DNA from: Beijerinckiaceae bacterium
Lineage (GTDB): Bacteria; Pseudomonadota; Alphaproteobacteria; Rhizobiales; Beijerinckiaceae
DNA length: 57,660 nucleotides
Direction of reading: 5' to 3'
Assembly (NCBI GenBank): GCA_947478455.1
Contig: CANJWR010000006.1
Coordinates: 1-57,660 of the forward strand
Part shown: positions 34,673 to 43,860 of the stretch, one piece after another
How the letters are laid out: every line of letters starts with the position of its first letter
Numbering within the stretch: position 1 is the first letter of the stretch
Notes under the pieces: generated by a model
Told to the model about the DNA's origin: nothing
Database searches by the model: none
Seen by the model: only the letters and a program-made list of their open reading frames with translations
Program-made: the position numbers and the translations under genes

Positions 34673-35522
34673 CGCGCGGCGACTGACGCTCGAACCATTG
34701 CAGCGCCATCGGCATCCACTCGTCCGGCACTTCATGCGAGCCCTTGTGAAGCGCGAGTTCGAGTGAGGTACCCGGCGCGCATGACGTCCAGCGACGCTTC
34801 CAGAAAAAGCCGCTCGTGTCGAACTCATCGGGCCTTATGTTGGCGCAGCCATTGATGGACCGCCACGTCTGCAGCCCTTCGAAAATATCCCCCTGCCGCA
34901 AGCCCGTCTGACCCAGCGGGCGGCCTTCCAGCGGCACCGTGCGGTCGACCCATCCATGAGTGTGCAACATTTTGATTGGCCCCGCACAGGTCTTCGGCTG
35001 CGGCTCCCAGAAGCCGCCCGACACCGGCGCATAGGCTGCAAATTCGTTCGGCGCGCGGCAGGCCAGATACCAGACCAGCGAACCTCCGATGGAAAAGCCC
35101 GTCAGCAGCACCCGCGACGGATCAACGTGAAAGCGTGTGCGCGCATCCTCGATCACCTCGCGAATAAACATCAGTTCGTCACGCCCTTCGGTATCCTGCG
35201 CGCGAAATTTCCAGCCGCTGCGTCCATTGCCGCCACGCTGCAAACCATTTGGGCCGATGAACACATAACCCGCCGCCACGGAGGGCTCCGACATCTGCGT
35301 TTCTTCGAGAACGCCAGAACCCGAGCCGCCCGCGCCATGGAAATGAACCACCAGCGGTCGGGCCGAATCGCCCACTTTCCACGCGGGGGCCATGGCGTGA
35401 TATGTGCCGGATTTTACTGAACAAGGATCGTTCAGCCCGCCGCATTCCGCATACGCAAACCCTGAAGCAGAGAGGCTGATCAAAGCCGCCAGACTAAATC
35501 CTGCTGCCCGATTCATCTGCAT
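34656..35522 (-). CDS. Exported alpha/beta hydrolase, PHB depolymerase/feruloyl esterase type
   Basis: 288 residues with a signal peptide (about 1-25, ending GFAYAE). The oxyanion region is VVHFHGAGGSGSG, the nucleophile GFSIGGS, the acid Asp in WVDRTVPL and the His in HKGSHEVPDEW. The substrate may be a polyester, a feruloyl ester or a short acyl ester. Two ATGs two codons apart are equally plausible starts. It stands alone. Confidence 0.88.
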   Translation of the reverse strand: MQMNRAAGFSLAALISLSASGFAYAECGGLNDPCSVKSGTYHAMAPAWKVGDSARPLVVHFHGAGGSGSGVLEETQMSEPSVAAGYVFIGPNGLQRGGNGRSGWKFRAQDTEGRDELMFIREVIEDARTRFHVDPSRVLLTGFSIGGSLVWYLACRAPNEFAAYAPVSGGFWEPQPKTCAGPIKMLHTHGWVDRTVPLEGRPLGQTGLRQGDIFEGLQTWRSINGCANIRPDEFDTSGFFWKRRWTSCAPGTSLELALHKGSHEVPDEWMPMALQWFERQSPRATAAR

Positions 35523-35740
35523 GTCGCTCCACCATTGTCGCGCGCAAGGACCAGTAACCTGCCGTCAGGGGAACTGATTTCGAAAAAGGGCAGCCTGCGG
35601 GCGTCTCCCATCCGAACCTCCCCTATTTCTGGCGAAACTGTACAATTCCCCACGTGCTTTGCAACTTGATGAAATATCACCGGCTGGCGGAATGTTTGAC
35701 GGCCGAATTCCAACTTTGCGAAGGAAAACGTTGAAGCTGC

Positions 35741-36607
35741 TTACGCGGCGAGCCTAGCCTTCTCGTCGCGCATGAACTTGATGAAACCGTAAAGGTTTTC
35801 CGCATCGAGCCCGTGCAACATGAGACGGAACCCGGCTTCGAGAGTCGAAATCGGCACGCTGGGATGTTTGTTGTGCACGAACCCCACAATGCTTTCGCGA
35901 TTAAACAGCCGCGCCACATATATCGCGATGGTCTCGTCCAGTTGCAGCGAGTTGCTGGACCGCCAGAATTCGCGATCCGTCAGAAAAAGGCCAAACAAAG
36001 GCGTATAGAGTTCAATCGCCGTCTGCAGATCGAGAAAGTTCGTCCAGCGGTTCGGTTGTTCGGGCAGCAGGGAATCCACATCCTCGATCGCCGAGAAATC
36101 GATGTCCGCCAGATTGCGTGGCTGGAACTTTCCACCCAGCGCATTCACCTGAATGATGAAATTGAAAATGTTCAGATCGTGCTGCACGTAAGTGTTGTCG
36201 CGAAAATCCTCCAGCGTGCGCGGCTTGAGCGGATGCATCTTCATCGGTGGCGTTTCGACATTGGCGGCCAGAAAGTCCAGTATCTGGCTGCCGATATGGA
36301 AATGCCGGAAGATGAGATAGTTCGCGTCGGGGCTGAGAAAATTCCGCATGCCCCACACGATCAGGCCATGCAAAAGGCGCGACGATGTAAAGGCGTTCGG
36401 CAGGACGATGCGCGCCAGCTGCACCAGAATGATCGACAGGCGCGCCAGCGGGCGCACGACCGGCAACAGAAATTGTCGAGAACGCGACGCATTGCCCCGC
36501 ATGAGCGCCGCTCTCGCGGAGGCGTCGAAGAATGTTCCCTGGTCGAGTTCCAGCGCGACCCACGGGTCCGGATCGTTGAAATCATGCTTCGCCATATCAT
36601 AGCGCAT
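35741..36607 (-). CDS. Unknown protein, third gene of a KAS III/diiron operon
   Basis: 288 residues, no family recognised. Predicted mostly helical. A hydrophobic stretch (about 46-80, LPVVRPLARLSIILVQ...) could be a membrane-associated helix pair, and conserved-looking HFHIGSQILDFL and NRWTNFLDLQTAI follow. No signal peptide. The ATG at 36607 shares one base with the preceding stop (TGATG), preceded by GGGGA. Such coupling to the diiron enzyme gene implies stoichiometric production and a shared job. Confidence 0.85.
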   Translation of the reverse strand: MRYDMAKHDFNDPDPWVALELDQGTFFDASARAALMRGNASRSRQFLLPVVRPLARLSIILVQLARIVLPNAFTSSRLLHGLIVWGMRNFLSPDANYLIFRHFHIGSQILDFLAANVETPPMKMHPLKPRTLEDFRDNTYVQHDLNIFNFIIQVNALGGKFQPRNLADIDFSAIEDVDSLLPEQPNRWTNFLDLQTAIELYTPLFGLFLTDREFWRSSNSLQLDETIAIYVARLFNRESIVGFVHNKHPSVPISTLEAGFRLMLHGLDAENLYGFIKFMRDEKARLAA

Positions 36608-37281
36608 CACACGTTCCCCAATTCCTCGATCTGGAGGCGATAGAGCCTCGCAACGATCCGCGCAGTCTTGACGATCTGGCGATCCATGTCCGGTATGTCG
36701 AGAATGCCGGAATTCAGAACCGTTTCAAATTCCCGCATGTGATCTTCGTCATTGACGCTGTGATACAGAAGAAAACTGATCTGCTCGTCACCCAGCCCCA
36801 GTTGCTTCTGGATCGACCTGCCCCATTCGCCGGCCTTCTGTCGCCCCAGGCCCTCGATGATGAACATTGCGCCCAGCAGGTCAAACGGATTTCGTTCACT
36901 GGCGCGTTGATACATGAAGGCGTGCAGCGCCTCCGCGCCGATGTTCTTCTCGGCCTGCAGAATATCTGCGAGCACGCCGCCCACCGAAACATAGTCCGCT
37001 TCAAGCATCCGGTAGTCGCGATGTTCGGAGATTGCGTGCCGCAAGAACAGCGAACGCTGATCAGCATATTCGCCGGTGATGCTGGAGCCTGCGCGGGCGA
37101 TCCACCGCGAACCCTCCACGACCTGCTGGCGATGATTGATCAACAGTACGCGATAATCCTCAAGCCTGAACTTGCCGCGATTCAGTTTATCGAGCAGCGG
37201 CGTCGCGTCCATGTCGCAGGAAAAATCCGTCCACACCTTGAGAAGTCCGCGCATGACGGCTTGCGCCCGTGGCTCTCCCAT
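36607..37281 (-). CDS. Heme-oxygenase-like diiron oxidase (HDO) family protein
   Basis: 224 residues, all-helical, of the TenA/heme-oxygenase-like iron-containing redox family. Candidate ligands are His87 (SEHRDYRM), Glu143 (IIEGLG) and the C-terminal H174-x3-D178-x2-H181 (HSVNDEDH), a spacing typical of HDOs such as CADD and UndA. The first ligand Glu is less clear (Glu56 or Glu86). Family members oxidise fatty acids, amino acids or their own side chains with O2. Start at 37281 sharing one base with the previous stop (TGATG), GGAGG seven bases upstream. Confidence 0.88.
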   Translation of the reverse strand: MGEPRAQAVMRGLLKVWTDFSCDMDATPLLDKLNRGKFRLEDYRVLLINHRQQVVEGSRWIARAGSSITGEYADQRSLFLRHAISEHRDYRMLEADYVSVGGVLADILQAEKNIGAEALHAFMYQRASERNPFDLLGAMFIIEGLGRQKAGEWGRSIQKQLGLGDEQISFLLYHSVNDEDHMREFETVLNSGILDIPDMDRQIVKTARIVARLYRLQIEELGNV

Positions 37282-38408
37282 CACACGACCTCCAGCAGCA
37301 TGAAGCCATTCAGCGACCGGCCGCTTTCAGGAACGTGGCACAGAATGCGGTCGCCCTTCTTCAATCGCCCGTCGCGATACAGTTCTTCAAGAATGATGAA
37401 GATCGACGCCGTACCGGTATTGCCCTTCTGGTAGAGGTTGGTGAACCATTTCTGTTCGTCGATCATTGCGCCTGCGCGCTCCAGCAGATCGACGATCTGC
37501 CGACGCAGGCCGTGCGACGAATAATGGCTGCAAACATGGTCGATGTCGTCGATGACGATCATGCCGCGTTCGATGAGATCGAGATAATGCGACACCCAGA
37601 CCGGCAACATGCGCTGCATCAGGTCGAAATCCTGCGTCAGCACAAAAGCGCCCGCATGGGCCGCCGCAATCGTGTCGGGAAAGCCGCTCCAGTAGCGCCA
37701 GTCCGCGTCCTGCCGCACCATGCCGCCCACCATGCAGGCGTCGAAACGATGCGCGTAGGAGCGGATATCGATCCAGACGATCCGGAGCGAGGCCTGCCGC
37801 GCATTGGGTTCTGTTTCCAGTAGCGCCGCGCCCGCCCCGTCCGACAGGGTGAAGCGCAGGAAATCCGCCTCGAACGGAATTTCACCTTTTTCGCGCCATT
37901 CGTCGACGCACTCGTAATTGCCGGGCCTAAAATAGCGGCTGGCGAATTCGCTACCGCTCACCGCCGCGCAGGAATGTTCGCCGCATTTCAACTGCAGCCA
38001 AGCAGATTTGATCGCCATCAGGGAGCTGGCGCAAACGCTCTGGAAATTGGCGATTTCGAGAGCGCCCAGTCCGAGTTCCGCATGAACATGCGACGCGAGT
38101 CCCGGCACGAGGCCATCGCCCAGCGTCGACGAAACAGCCAGGTAATCGATATCTTTTGCCGAGGCTTCGGAATTATTCAACGCGTCGCGAATCGCGGCAG
38201 CCGCCATTCCGGCGCTGGTGCAGAGCCAGTTTCCATTCGGGTCGAGCGCATAGTGCCGCTGCACAATCCGGTTTTGTTTGAGGGCGGCGCTACGATATTT
38301 CGACATCTTGCCGAACACCCGACCCAGGTGATCTTCCATCGCCGAATTGGCGACCGGCAGACCGGGCAAAAAGGCCCCCAGCGCATTGATGTAGACCTGA
38401 TTGACCAC
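37281..38408 (-). CDS. Beta-ketoacyl-ACP synthase III-like condensing enzyme
   Basis: 375 residues from a GTG at 38408 with GAGG nine bases upstream; an ATG 30 codons earlier is less family-like. A thiolase fold with the KAS III triad: Cys126 (FQSVCASS), His295 (CSHYSSHG) and Asn330 (KGNTGTAS). The sequence leans toward secondary-metabolite KAS III relatives rather than FabH: the usual HQAN motif is absent. First gene of a three-gene overlapping operon with the HDO and the unknown protein. Likely it loads or condenses an acyl chain. Confidence 0.9.
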   Translation of the reverse strand: MVNQVYINALGAFLPGLPVANSAMEDHLGRVFGKMSKYRSAALKQNRIVQRHYALDPNGNWLCTSAGMAAAAIRDALNNSEASAKDIDYLAVSSTLGDGLVPGLASHVHAELGLGALEIANFQSVCASSLMAIKSAWLQLKCGEHSCAAVSGSEFASRYFRPGNYECVDEWREKGEIPFEADFLRFTLSDGAGAALLETEPNARQASLRIVWIDIRSYAHRFDACMVGGMVRQDADWRYWSGFPDTIAAAHAGAFVLTQDFDLMQRMLPVWVSHYLDLIERGMIVIDDIDHVCSHYSSHGLRRQIVDLLERAGAMIDEQKWFTNLYQKGNTGTASIFIILEELYRDGRLKKGDRILCHVPESGRSLNGFMLLEVV

Positions 38409-38531
38409 CGAAATGCGCCTCGACAAAAGGGACGTACTGAAAGGAAACCGAACAAACAAAAGCGAGCGGCAAATCAAGCCGAATCGCTTTGTCTTCAATC
38501 TATCATTCGACGTCTGCTTCGACGAACCGCA

Positions 38532-39521
38532 CTAGACCTTGACGGAGATCGACAGCCCCTCCGGAAACAGCGCTTCCGGCTCGACCAATTTGCGCGCAAT
38601 TCCCTGCTCGTAGGCATACTGGAAGAACAGCTTCAGCGTCGGATAGTTTTTGTCGATTCCGTAGGGGTGCAGATCGCGCCCGAAGCGATCACGCAACGAG
38701 CGGATGTAGTCGCCCAGCCATGGAACCGGATAGCGCGAGACCGCATTGTCGTCGAGCCGATCGAGGCTGCGGTTCTTGGCTTCCTCGAAGGCGAGAAACA
38801 GATTGCGCGCCGCCCAGGGATGACGGTCCAGCACGGACTTGCGTATGGCGATCACATGCATGATCGGATAGACGCCGGTCGTGTCGTAATAGTCTTCTTC
38901 CGCCCGGCGAAAATCCGGAAACAGCCGCACAACATCGGGATGCCCGGCGCGAAACACTTTCGGCTCGCGCGCGATCATCACGGCGTCGAGTTCTCCCGAC
39001 GCCACCATCTCGCCAAGCGTGCGATCCGCAATGCGCTCCAGCCGCAGGCCTTTCGGCAATTCGAGATCGACCTTTTCCATCCGGCCCGCCTCATCTGTGC
39101 CGGCCTGAACCCAGTCAATGGACGTGAGCGGCACGCCCGCCACATGTTCGAGCCAGCCCCGCGTGTAGACAGCAGCCGTCTGCGCCCATTCGGGCACCCC
39201 GATGCGCTTGCCACGCAGATCAGCCGCAGTTTTGATGCCTTTGCGGCGGTTCACGTAGAAGGACGAGAAACGGAACATGCGTGACGGAAACACCGGCAGA
39301 CCGATGATGTCAGAATTGTCCTCAGTCGCCAGCGCGGTGAACTTGGCGAAGGACATTTCGCTCACATCCCAGTCGCGCCGCGCAGCGAACCGGGCGAAGA
39401 TTTCGTGAAAATCCATCGACAGCCAGATGGGATCGATCCCCTCCGCGACGATATCGCCACTGCGGAAATCGCGGAAATGATCGTAGTCGCTCGCAGCGAT
39501 CGTCAGTTCCAGTTTCCGCAT
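38532..39521 (-). CDS. 4,5-dihydroxyphthalate decarboxylase-like / substrate-binding-fold protein
   Basis: 329 residues with no signal peptide and a type 2 periplasmic-binding fold. The block SEMSFAKFTAL, then GLPVFPSRMFR and the C-terminal YPIMHVIAIRK are those of the 4,5-dihydroxyphthalate decarboxylase family. Members are either decarboxylases or ABC-type receptors; the lack of a leader favours a cytosolic enzyme. Divergent from the ThDP enzyme gene, suggesting a shared catabolic role. Confidence 0.82.
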   Translation of the reverse strand: MRKLELTIAASDYDHFRDFRSGDIVAEGIDPIWLSMDFHEIFARFAARRDWDVSEMSFAKFTALATEDNSDIIGLPVFPSRMFRFSSFYVNRRKGIKTAADLRGKRIGVPEWAQTAAVYTRGWLEHVAGVPLTSIDWVQAGTDEAGRMEKVDLELPKGLRLERIADRTLGEMVASGELDAVMIAREPKVFRAGHPDVVRLFPDFRRAEEDYYDTTGVYPIMHVIAIRKSVLDRHPWAARNLFLAFEEAKNRSLDRLDDNAVSRYPVPWLGDYIRSLRDRFGRDLHPYGIDKNYPTLKLFFQYAYEQGIARKLVEPEALFPEGLSISVKV

Positions 39522-39636
39522 GGCGTTTCCCCTTTGACGATCCCTGATCGGGCCGCTTGCAAGCGCATTTATTTTAGGTCCATATCAGTCGGAATAATCG
39601 CCATGCAAGTCAGCAAGAAACCATCGGGAGTAGCCC

Positions 39637-41358
39637 TTGAGCACGAAGACGATCACAGCCGGGACAGTGGCGGACGCCTATCTGGAAATTCTGGCTGATC
39701 GTGGCGTCGACTATCTTTTCGCAAATGCAGGCACCGATTTCGCCCCGCTGATCGAGGCCTTCTCAAAGGCCGAAGCCTCGGGCGGAAAGTTCCCCCGTCC
39801 GGTCACGGTCCCGCACGAGAATGTCGCGGTCGCAATGGCGATTGGCTACTATCTCAAGACAGGCAAGCCGCAGCTCGTGATGGTGCATGTGAATGTTGGC
39901 ACCGCCAACGCTATTTGCGGTCTGATGAACGCCTGGCGCGGCAACACTCCGGTTCTGTTCAGCGCCGGCCGCACGCCTTATAGCGAAACCGGCGGAGGCC
40001 TTGGCCAGCGCAGCGGCGAAATCCACTGGCCGCAGGAAATGCGCGATCAGGGCGCGATGCTGCGTGAATTCACCAAATGGGATTACGAACTGCCCAACCA
40101 GCATGTGCTGGAAACCAGCATCGACCGCGCCATCAACATTTCCATGTCGGAGCCCAAGGGGCCGATCTATCTGACCCTGCCGCGCGAAGTGCTGGCTGCC
40201 CCGCTGGAGAATTTCACCTACGCCTCGCCGACCCGCCATCGCACACCTTCGCCGCCCTTCCCGGATACGCGCGCGATCGATGAAGCTGCCGACATGATCG
40301 CCAGGGCCGAGAACCCGCTGATCATCACGGCCAGCACGGGCCGCGACGAAGACGATATGGCGAAACTGGGCCTGCTGGCGGATTGTTTCGCGATTCCGGT
40401 GGTGCAGCGCAAGCCACGCTATGTGTGCCTGTCGAGCGATCATCCCATGCATCTGGGCTATGAGCCCGACTCGCATCTGGCGGGCGCGGATCTGATCGTG
40501 GTGATCGATTGTGACGTGCCGTGGATTCCCTCGAAGAAATCCCCGAACCCGGACTGCAAGATCATTCACCTCGGCGCAGACCCGATCTTCTCCGCCTATC
40601 CGATCCGCGGCTTTACGTGCGATCTCGCAATAACGGGCGTGCTCGGCGCAACCCTACCGCAACTGACCGATGCGCTTATGGCGCGCCAGTCCGCCGTAAA
40701 AGACCGCATTGCGGCGCGCCGTACGCGCGTCGCCGAAAAGCGCAAGGCCTTGCACGAGAAATATGCTGTGGCGCTGGCGAAGTCGAAAGACGGAACGCCG
40801 ATCAGCCCCGTCTGGATCACCCATTGCCTCGAACAGGTGCGCGGACAGAGCGGCATCCTCGTCAAGGAATCGCCCATCACACTTGAGCACATGCGCTTTA
40901 CCAAGCCCGGCACCATGTTCTCGACCGCCGCCGCCGGCGGCCTCGGCTGGGGCCTTGGCACCGCGTTGGGCATCAAGGCGGCCGTGGGCGATGAACTCGT
41001 CATCTGCACTTGCGGCGACGGCGCCTACATGTTCGGTAACCCGATCCCTGCGCATTACGTATCACGCGCCGAAAACCTGCCGATGCTGACGGTCGTGTTC
41101 AACAACCAGATGTGGGGTGCAGTTAAGCGCAACACCCGCGAAGTCTATCCGTCGGGCTATGCGGCGAAGAGCAACCGCGAACCGCTGACCTATTTCGACG
41201 TCGAGATCGGTTTCGAGAAGGCGGTCGAAACAGTCGGTGGCTACGGCGAACGCGTGGCCGATCCCGATCAGGTGCCGAAAGCCATCGAGCGCGCCATGAA
41301 GGTCGTGACGGTTGAAAAGCGTCAGGCTTTGCTCAACATTATCTGCCGGGGACCGTAG
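39637..41358 (+). CDS. Thiamine-diphosphate-dependent enzyme (acetolactate synthase-like)
   Basis: 573 residues of the ALS/benzoylformate decarboxylase superfamily. Activating Glu61 (VPHENVAVAM) and the ThDP/Mg motif GDG (460-462) ... FNN (about 487) are in place. Start is a TTG at 39637 behind GGGAG; no ATG fits. It is not an obvious IlvB: it has no IlvN partner and its core differs. Beside it lie a decarboxylase-like gene (divergent) and a TTT receptor (downstream), hinting at breakdown of an imported acid. Confidence 0.85.
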   Translation: MSTKTITAGTVADAYLEILADRGVDYLFANAGTDFAPLIEAFSKAEASGGKFPRPVTVPHENVAVAMAIGYYLKTGKPQLVMVHVNVGTANAICGLMNAWRGNTPVLFSAGRTPYSETGGGLGQRSGEIHWPQEMRDQGAMLREFTKWDYELPNQHVLETSIDRAINISMSEPKGPIYLTLPREVLAAPLENFTYASPTRHRTPSPPFPDTRAIDEAADMIARAENPLIITASTGRDEDDMAKLGLLADCFAIPVVQRKPRYVCLSSDHPMHLGYEPDSHLAGADLIVVIDCDVPWIPSKKSPNPDCKIIHLGADPIFSAYPIRGFTCDLAITGVLGATLPQLTDALMARQSAVKDRIAARRTRVAEKRKALHEKYAVALAKSKDGTPISPVWITHCLEQVRGQSGILVKESPITLEHMRFTKPGTMFSTAAAGGLGWGLGTALGIKAAVGDELVICTCGDGAYMFGNPIPAHYVSRAENLPMLTVVFNNQMWGAVKRNTREVYPSGYAAKSNREPLTYFDVEIGFEKAVETVGGYGERVADPDQVPKAIERAMKVVTVEKRQALLNIICRGP

Positions 41359-41443
41359 TCGCCCAGCGCGGCCCGGAAGCCGGTTCAACACGCGACCAGC
41401 AAGCGATCAAAAAGGTCGCACGGTCGAAAAAGGGAGAGACGCC

Positions 41444-42475
41444 GTGCAGTCATCATTCGTGCGCGCCTGTTGGCTCGCAGCCTTGCCGCTGGCCATTGCG
41501 GCGCCGGCGAACGCCGACGCGGTGGCGGACTTCTATCGTGGCAAGCAGGTCTTTCTCATCCAAAGCGGCGGTGAGGGCGGCGGCTATTCCACCTATGCAC
41601 AAACCTTCGCGCCCTTCCTGACCAAGCATATTCCCGGCAACCCGAAAATCATTGTGCAATCCATGCCGGGCGCAGGCGGCATCCGGATGATGCAGCACTT
41701 CGCTTCGGTCGCGCCGCGCGACGGAACCTATCTGGGCCTCGTGCAATCGGGCGCAGCATTCGCGCCGCTGCTCGGCGCTGCGAAGACATTCGACCCGCTG
41801 AAGATCAACTGGATCGGCGCCATGTCGCGTGTCGCCTCGGTCTGCGCCGCCTGGCACACGTCCGGCATTTCGACGTGGAACGACTTGTTGACGAAGGAAT
41901 ATATCGTGGGCTCAAGCGGCGCAGGTTCGCTGACTGAAACCCAACCCGCCCTCCTGAACAAACTCTACGGCACGAAAATCCGAATTGTTTCCGGCTATCA
42001 GGGCGCTCATGACATCTATCTCGCGATGGAGCGCGGCGAATTGCACGGACGTTGCGGCAGCGGCGCATCGTCGATTGAAATCTCGCGGCCTGGCTGGGTT
42101 CGGGACGGCAAAGTCAAAATCCCGATCCAGTTTTCGGTGGAGCGTACACGCGCGTTGCCGGACGTGCCGACCGCCTACGAACTGGCCAAGGACGACCGTG
42201 TCCGCACCGTGATGAAACTGGTTCTTGCGCCGGTCGAGATGAATCGCCCGATGCTCACCACGCCTGATGTGCCGAAAGAACGCCTCGAAGCATTGCGCGC
42301 CGCTTTCCATGCGGCCATCGAAGATCCGGAGTTTCTGGCTGCAGCGGAGAAGCAGCGCCTTGAAATCGAGGAAAACCCCGGCGCGGGCGTCGCGAAAATC
42401 ATCGCTGACGCCTATGAGACACCGCCGGACATCCTCGCAATCGCCAAGGAAGCCATGAGTTTCGGCGCTAATTGA
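41444..42475 (+). CDS. TTT-type (TctC-like) periplasmic solute-binding protein, orphan
   Basis: 343 residues. Start is a GTG at 41444 with AGGGAGAG upstream; the signal peptide ends near PANADA. Family blocks: QSGGEGGGYSTYAQ, QSMPGAGGIRMMQHF, APRDGTYLG and RGELHGRCG. It follows the ThDP enzyme gene by 85 bp and may deliver its substrate or that of the decarboxylase-like protein. No TctA/B gene is adjacent. Confidence 0.9.
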   Translation: MQSSFVRACWLAALPLAIAAPANADAVADFYRGKQVFLIQSGGEGGGYSTYAQTFAPFLTKHIPGNPKIIVQSMPGAGGIRMMQHFASVAPRDGTYLGLVQSGAAFAPLLGAAKTFDPLKINWIGAMSRVASVCAAWHTSGISTWNDLLTKEYIVGSSGAGSLTETQPALLNKLYGTKIRIVSGYQGAHDIYLAMERGELHGRCGSGASSIEISRPGWVRDGKVKIPIQFSVERTRALPDVPTAYELAKDDRVRTVMKLVLAPVEMNRPMLTTPDVPKERLEALRAAFHAAIEDPEFLAAAEKQRLEIEENPGAGVAKIIADAYETPPDILAIAKEAMSFGAN

Positions 42476-42529
42476 GGAAAACGGACGGAGCGGAACCCGA
42501 CGGATCGACTCTGCCGACCGATGAAAGTT

Positions 42530-43648
42530 TTAAACCCGCATCGGCATCAGCACATAGAGCGCCGCAGCTCCGTCGCGATCCTGAATGACCGTCGGCGAGC
42601 CCGGATCGGCGAGCTTGAAGAGCGCCGTATCGCTGTCGAGCTGGTTGGTGATGTCGAGAAGGTAGCGGGCGTTGAAGCCGATATCGAGCGGACCGGAATC
42701 GTAATCGACCTCGATCTCTTCCGTCGCCGAACCCGAATCCGGGTTGGTGACCGAGAGCGTCAGCTTGCCTTCCACGAGCGCCATTTTCACCGCGCGTCCG
42801 CGCTCGGACGAGATCGTCGAGACACGATCCACGGCTTCGGCAAATTGCGCCCGCTCGACCGTCAACCGCTTGTCGTTTCCGCTCGGGATCACACGCGCAT
42901 AGTCGGGGAATGTGCCGTCGATCAGCTTCGACGTCAGCACCACATCCCCGAAGGTAAACCGCGCCTTGGTGGTCGACATCTCGATGGTGATTTCGGCAGC
43001 CAGATCCTCGACGAGCTTCTGCACTTCGGCGACGCATTTACGCGGAATGATGACACCCGGCATGCCGGCTGCGCCTGCAGGCGCAGGCAGTTCGACGCGC
43101 GCCAGACGATGGCCGTCCGTGGCGACGGCGCGCAACATGGTGTGACCGTCGACATCCATCGTGTGCATGAAGATGCCGTTGAGATAATAGCGTGTCTCTT
43201 CGGTCGAAATCGCGAACTGCGTCTTGTCGATCAGCTTCTTGAGATCGCCCGCAGCCAGCACGAATTTATGGGTCAGGTCGCCGGCGTTGAGATCCGGAAA
43301 ATCGCTTTCCGGCAACGACTGGAGATTGAACCGCGAGCGGCCCGAACGCAGCAGCAACTGCCCGCTGTCGCCGGCTGTTTCCAGCGACACCTGAGCGCCG
43401 TCCGGCAGCTTGCGGACAATGTCATAAAGCACATGGGCCGGCAGCGTGGTTGCGCCCTTCTGGCCGACGTCGGCTGCGACGCTTTCGGTGATTTCGAGGT
43501 CGAGATCGGTCGCCTTGAGCTGAAGGGAGCCGCCTTCGGCCCGCAGAAGCACGTTCGACAGGATCGGAATCGTATTCCGACGCTCGACGACGCGGTGGAC
43601 GTGCCCCAGAGATTTGAGAAGCGCCGCCCTTTCGAGTGTGACTTTCAT
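42530..43648 (-). CDS. dnaN: DNA polymerase III beta subunit (sliding clamp)
   Basis: Ring-shaped processivity clamp for DNA polymerase III. 372 residues, normal length, three clamp domains: start MKVTLERAALLKSL, middle FTFGDVVLTSKLIDGTFPDY and C-terminal AAALYVLMPMRV. Start at 43648; a longer frame adds 27 unrelated residues. No dnaA or recF next to it, so the clamp gene is away from the classical origin cluster here, as in many alphaproteobacteria. Confidence 0.97.
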   Translation of the reverse strand: MKVTLERAALLKSLGHVHRVVERRNTIPILSNVLLRAEGGSLQLKATDLDLEITESVAADVGQKGATTLPAHVLYDIVRKLPDGAQVSLETAGDSGQLLLRSGRSRFNLQSLPESDFPDLNAGDLTHKFVLAAGDLKKLIDKTQFAISTEETRYYLNGIFMHTMDVDGHTMLRAVATDGHRLARVELPAPAGAAGMPGVIIPRKCVAEVQKLVEDLAAEITIEMSTTKARFTFGDVVLTSKLIDGTFPDYARVIPSGNDKRLTVERAQFAEAVDRVSTISSERGRAVKMALVEGKLTLSVTNPDSGSATEEIEVDYDSGPLDIGFNARYLLDITNQLDSDTALFKLADPGSPTVIQDRDGAAALYVLMPMRV

Positions 43649-43860
43649 CGATCTGTCCGCCGGAATTCCAGAAACGTCGGGCCATGCCCGAGGGCCGTTA
43701 ACTTTGGCGTGCGGCGGGCGTTGGCGCAAGCTCTGGATCGAGGATCGCTGTTCCGTACCGGATTATCCACAGGCGACCGGGGAACGCGCGCGAGCGCCCC
43801 CAATCCTTAACCGGCCCTTAATCCGCCCGGATTAACTTCCATCAGCCATCCAACGGCAGT

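Noticed and set aside
35661..35690. TTGATGAAATATCA as an FNR/FixK box upstream of the esterase
   Set aside because: Half-site spacing is wrong (TGAT-N5-ATCA rather than TTGA-N6-TCAA).
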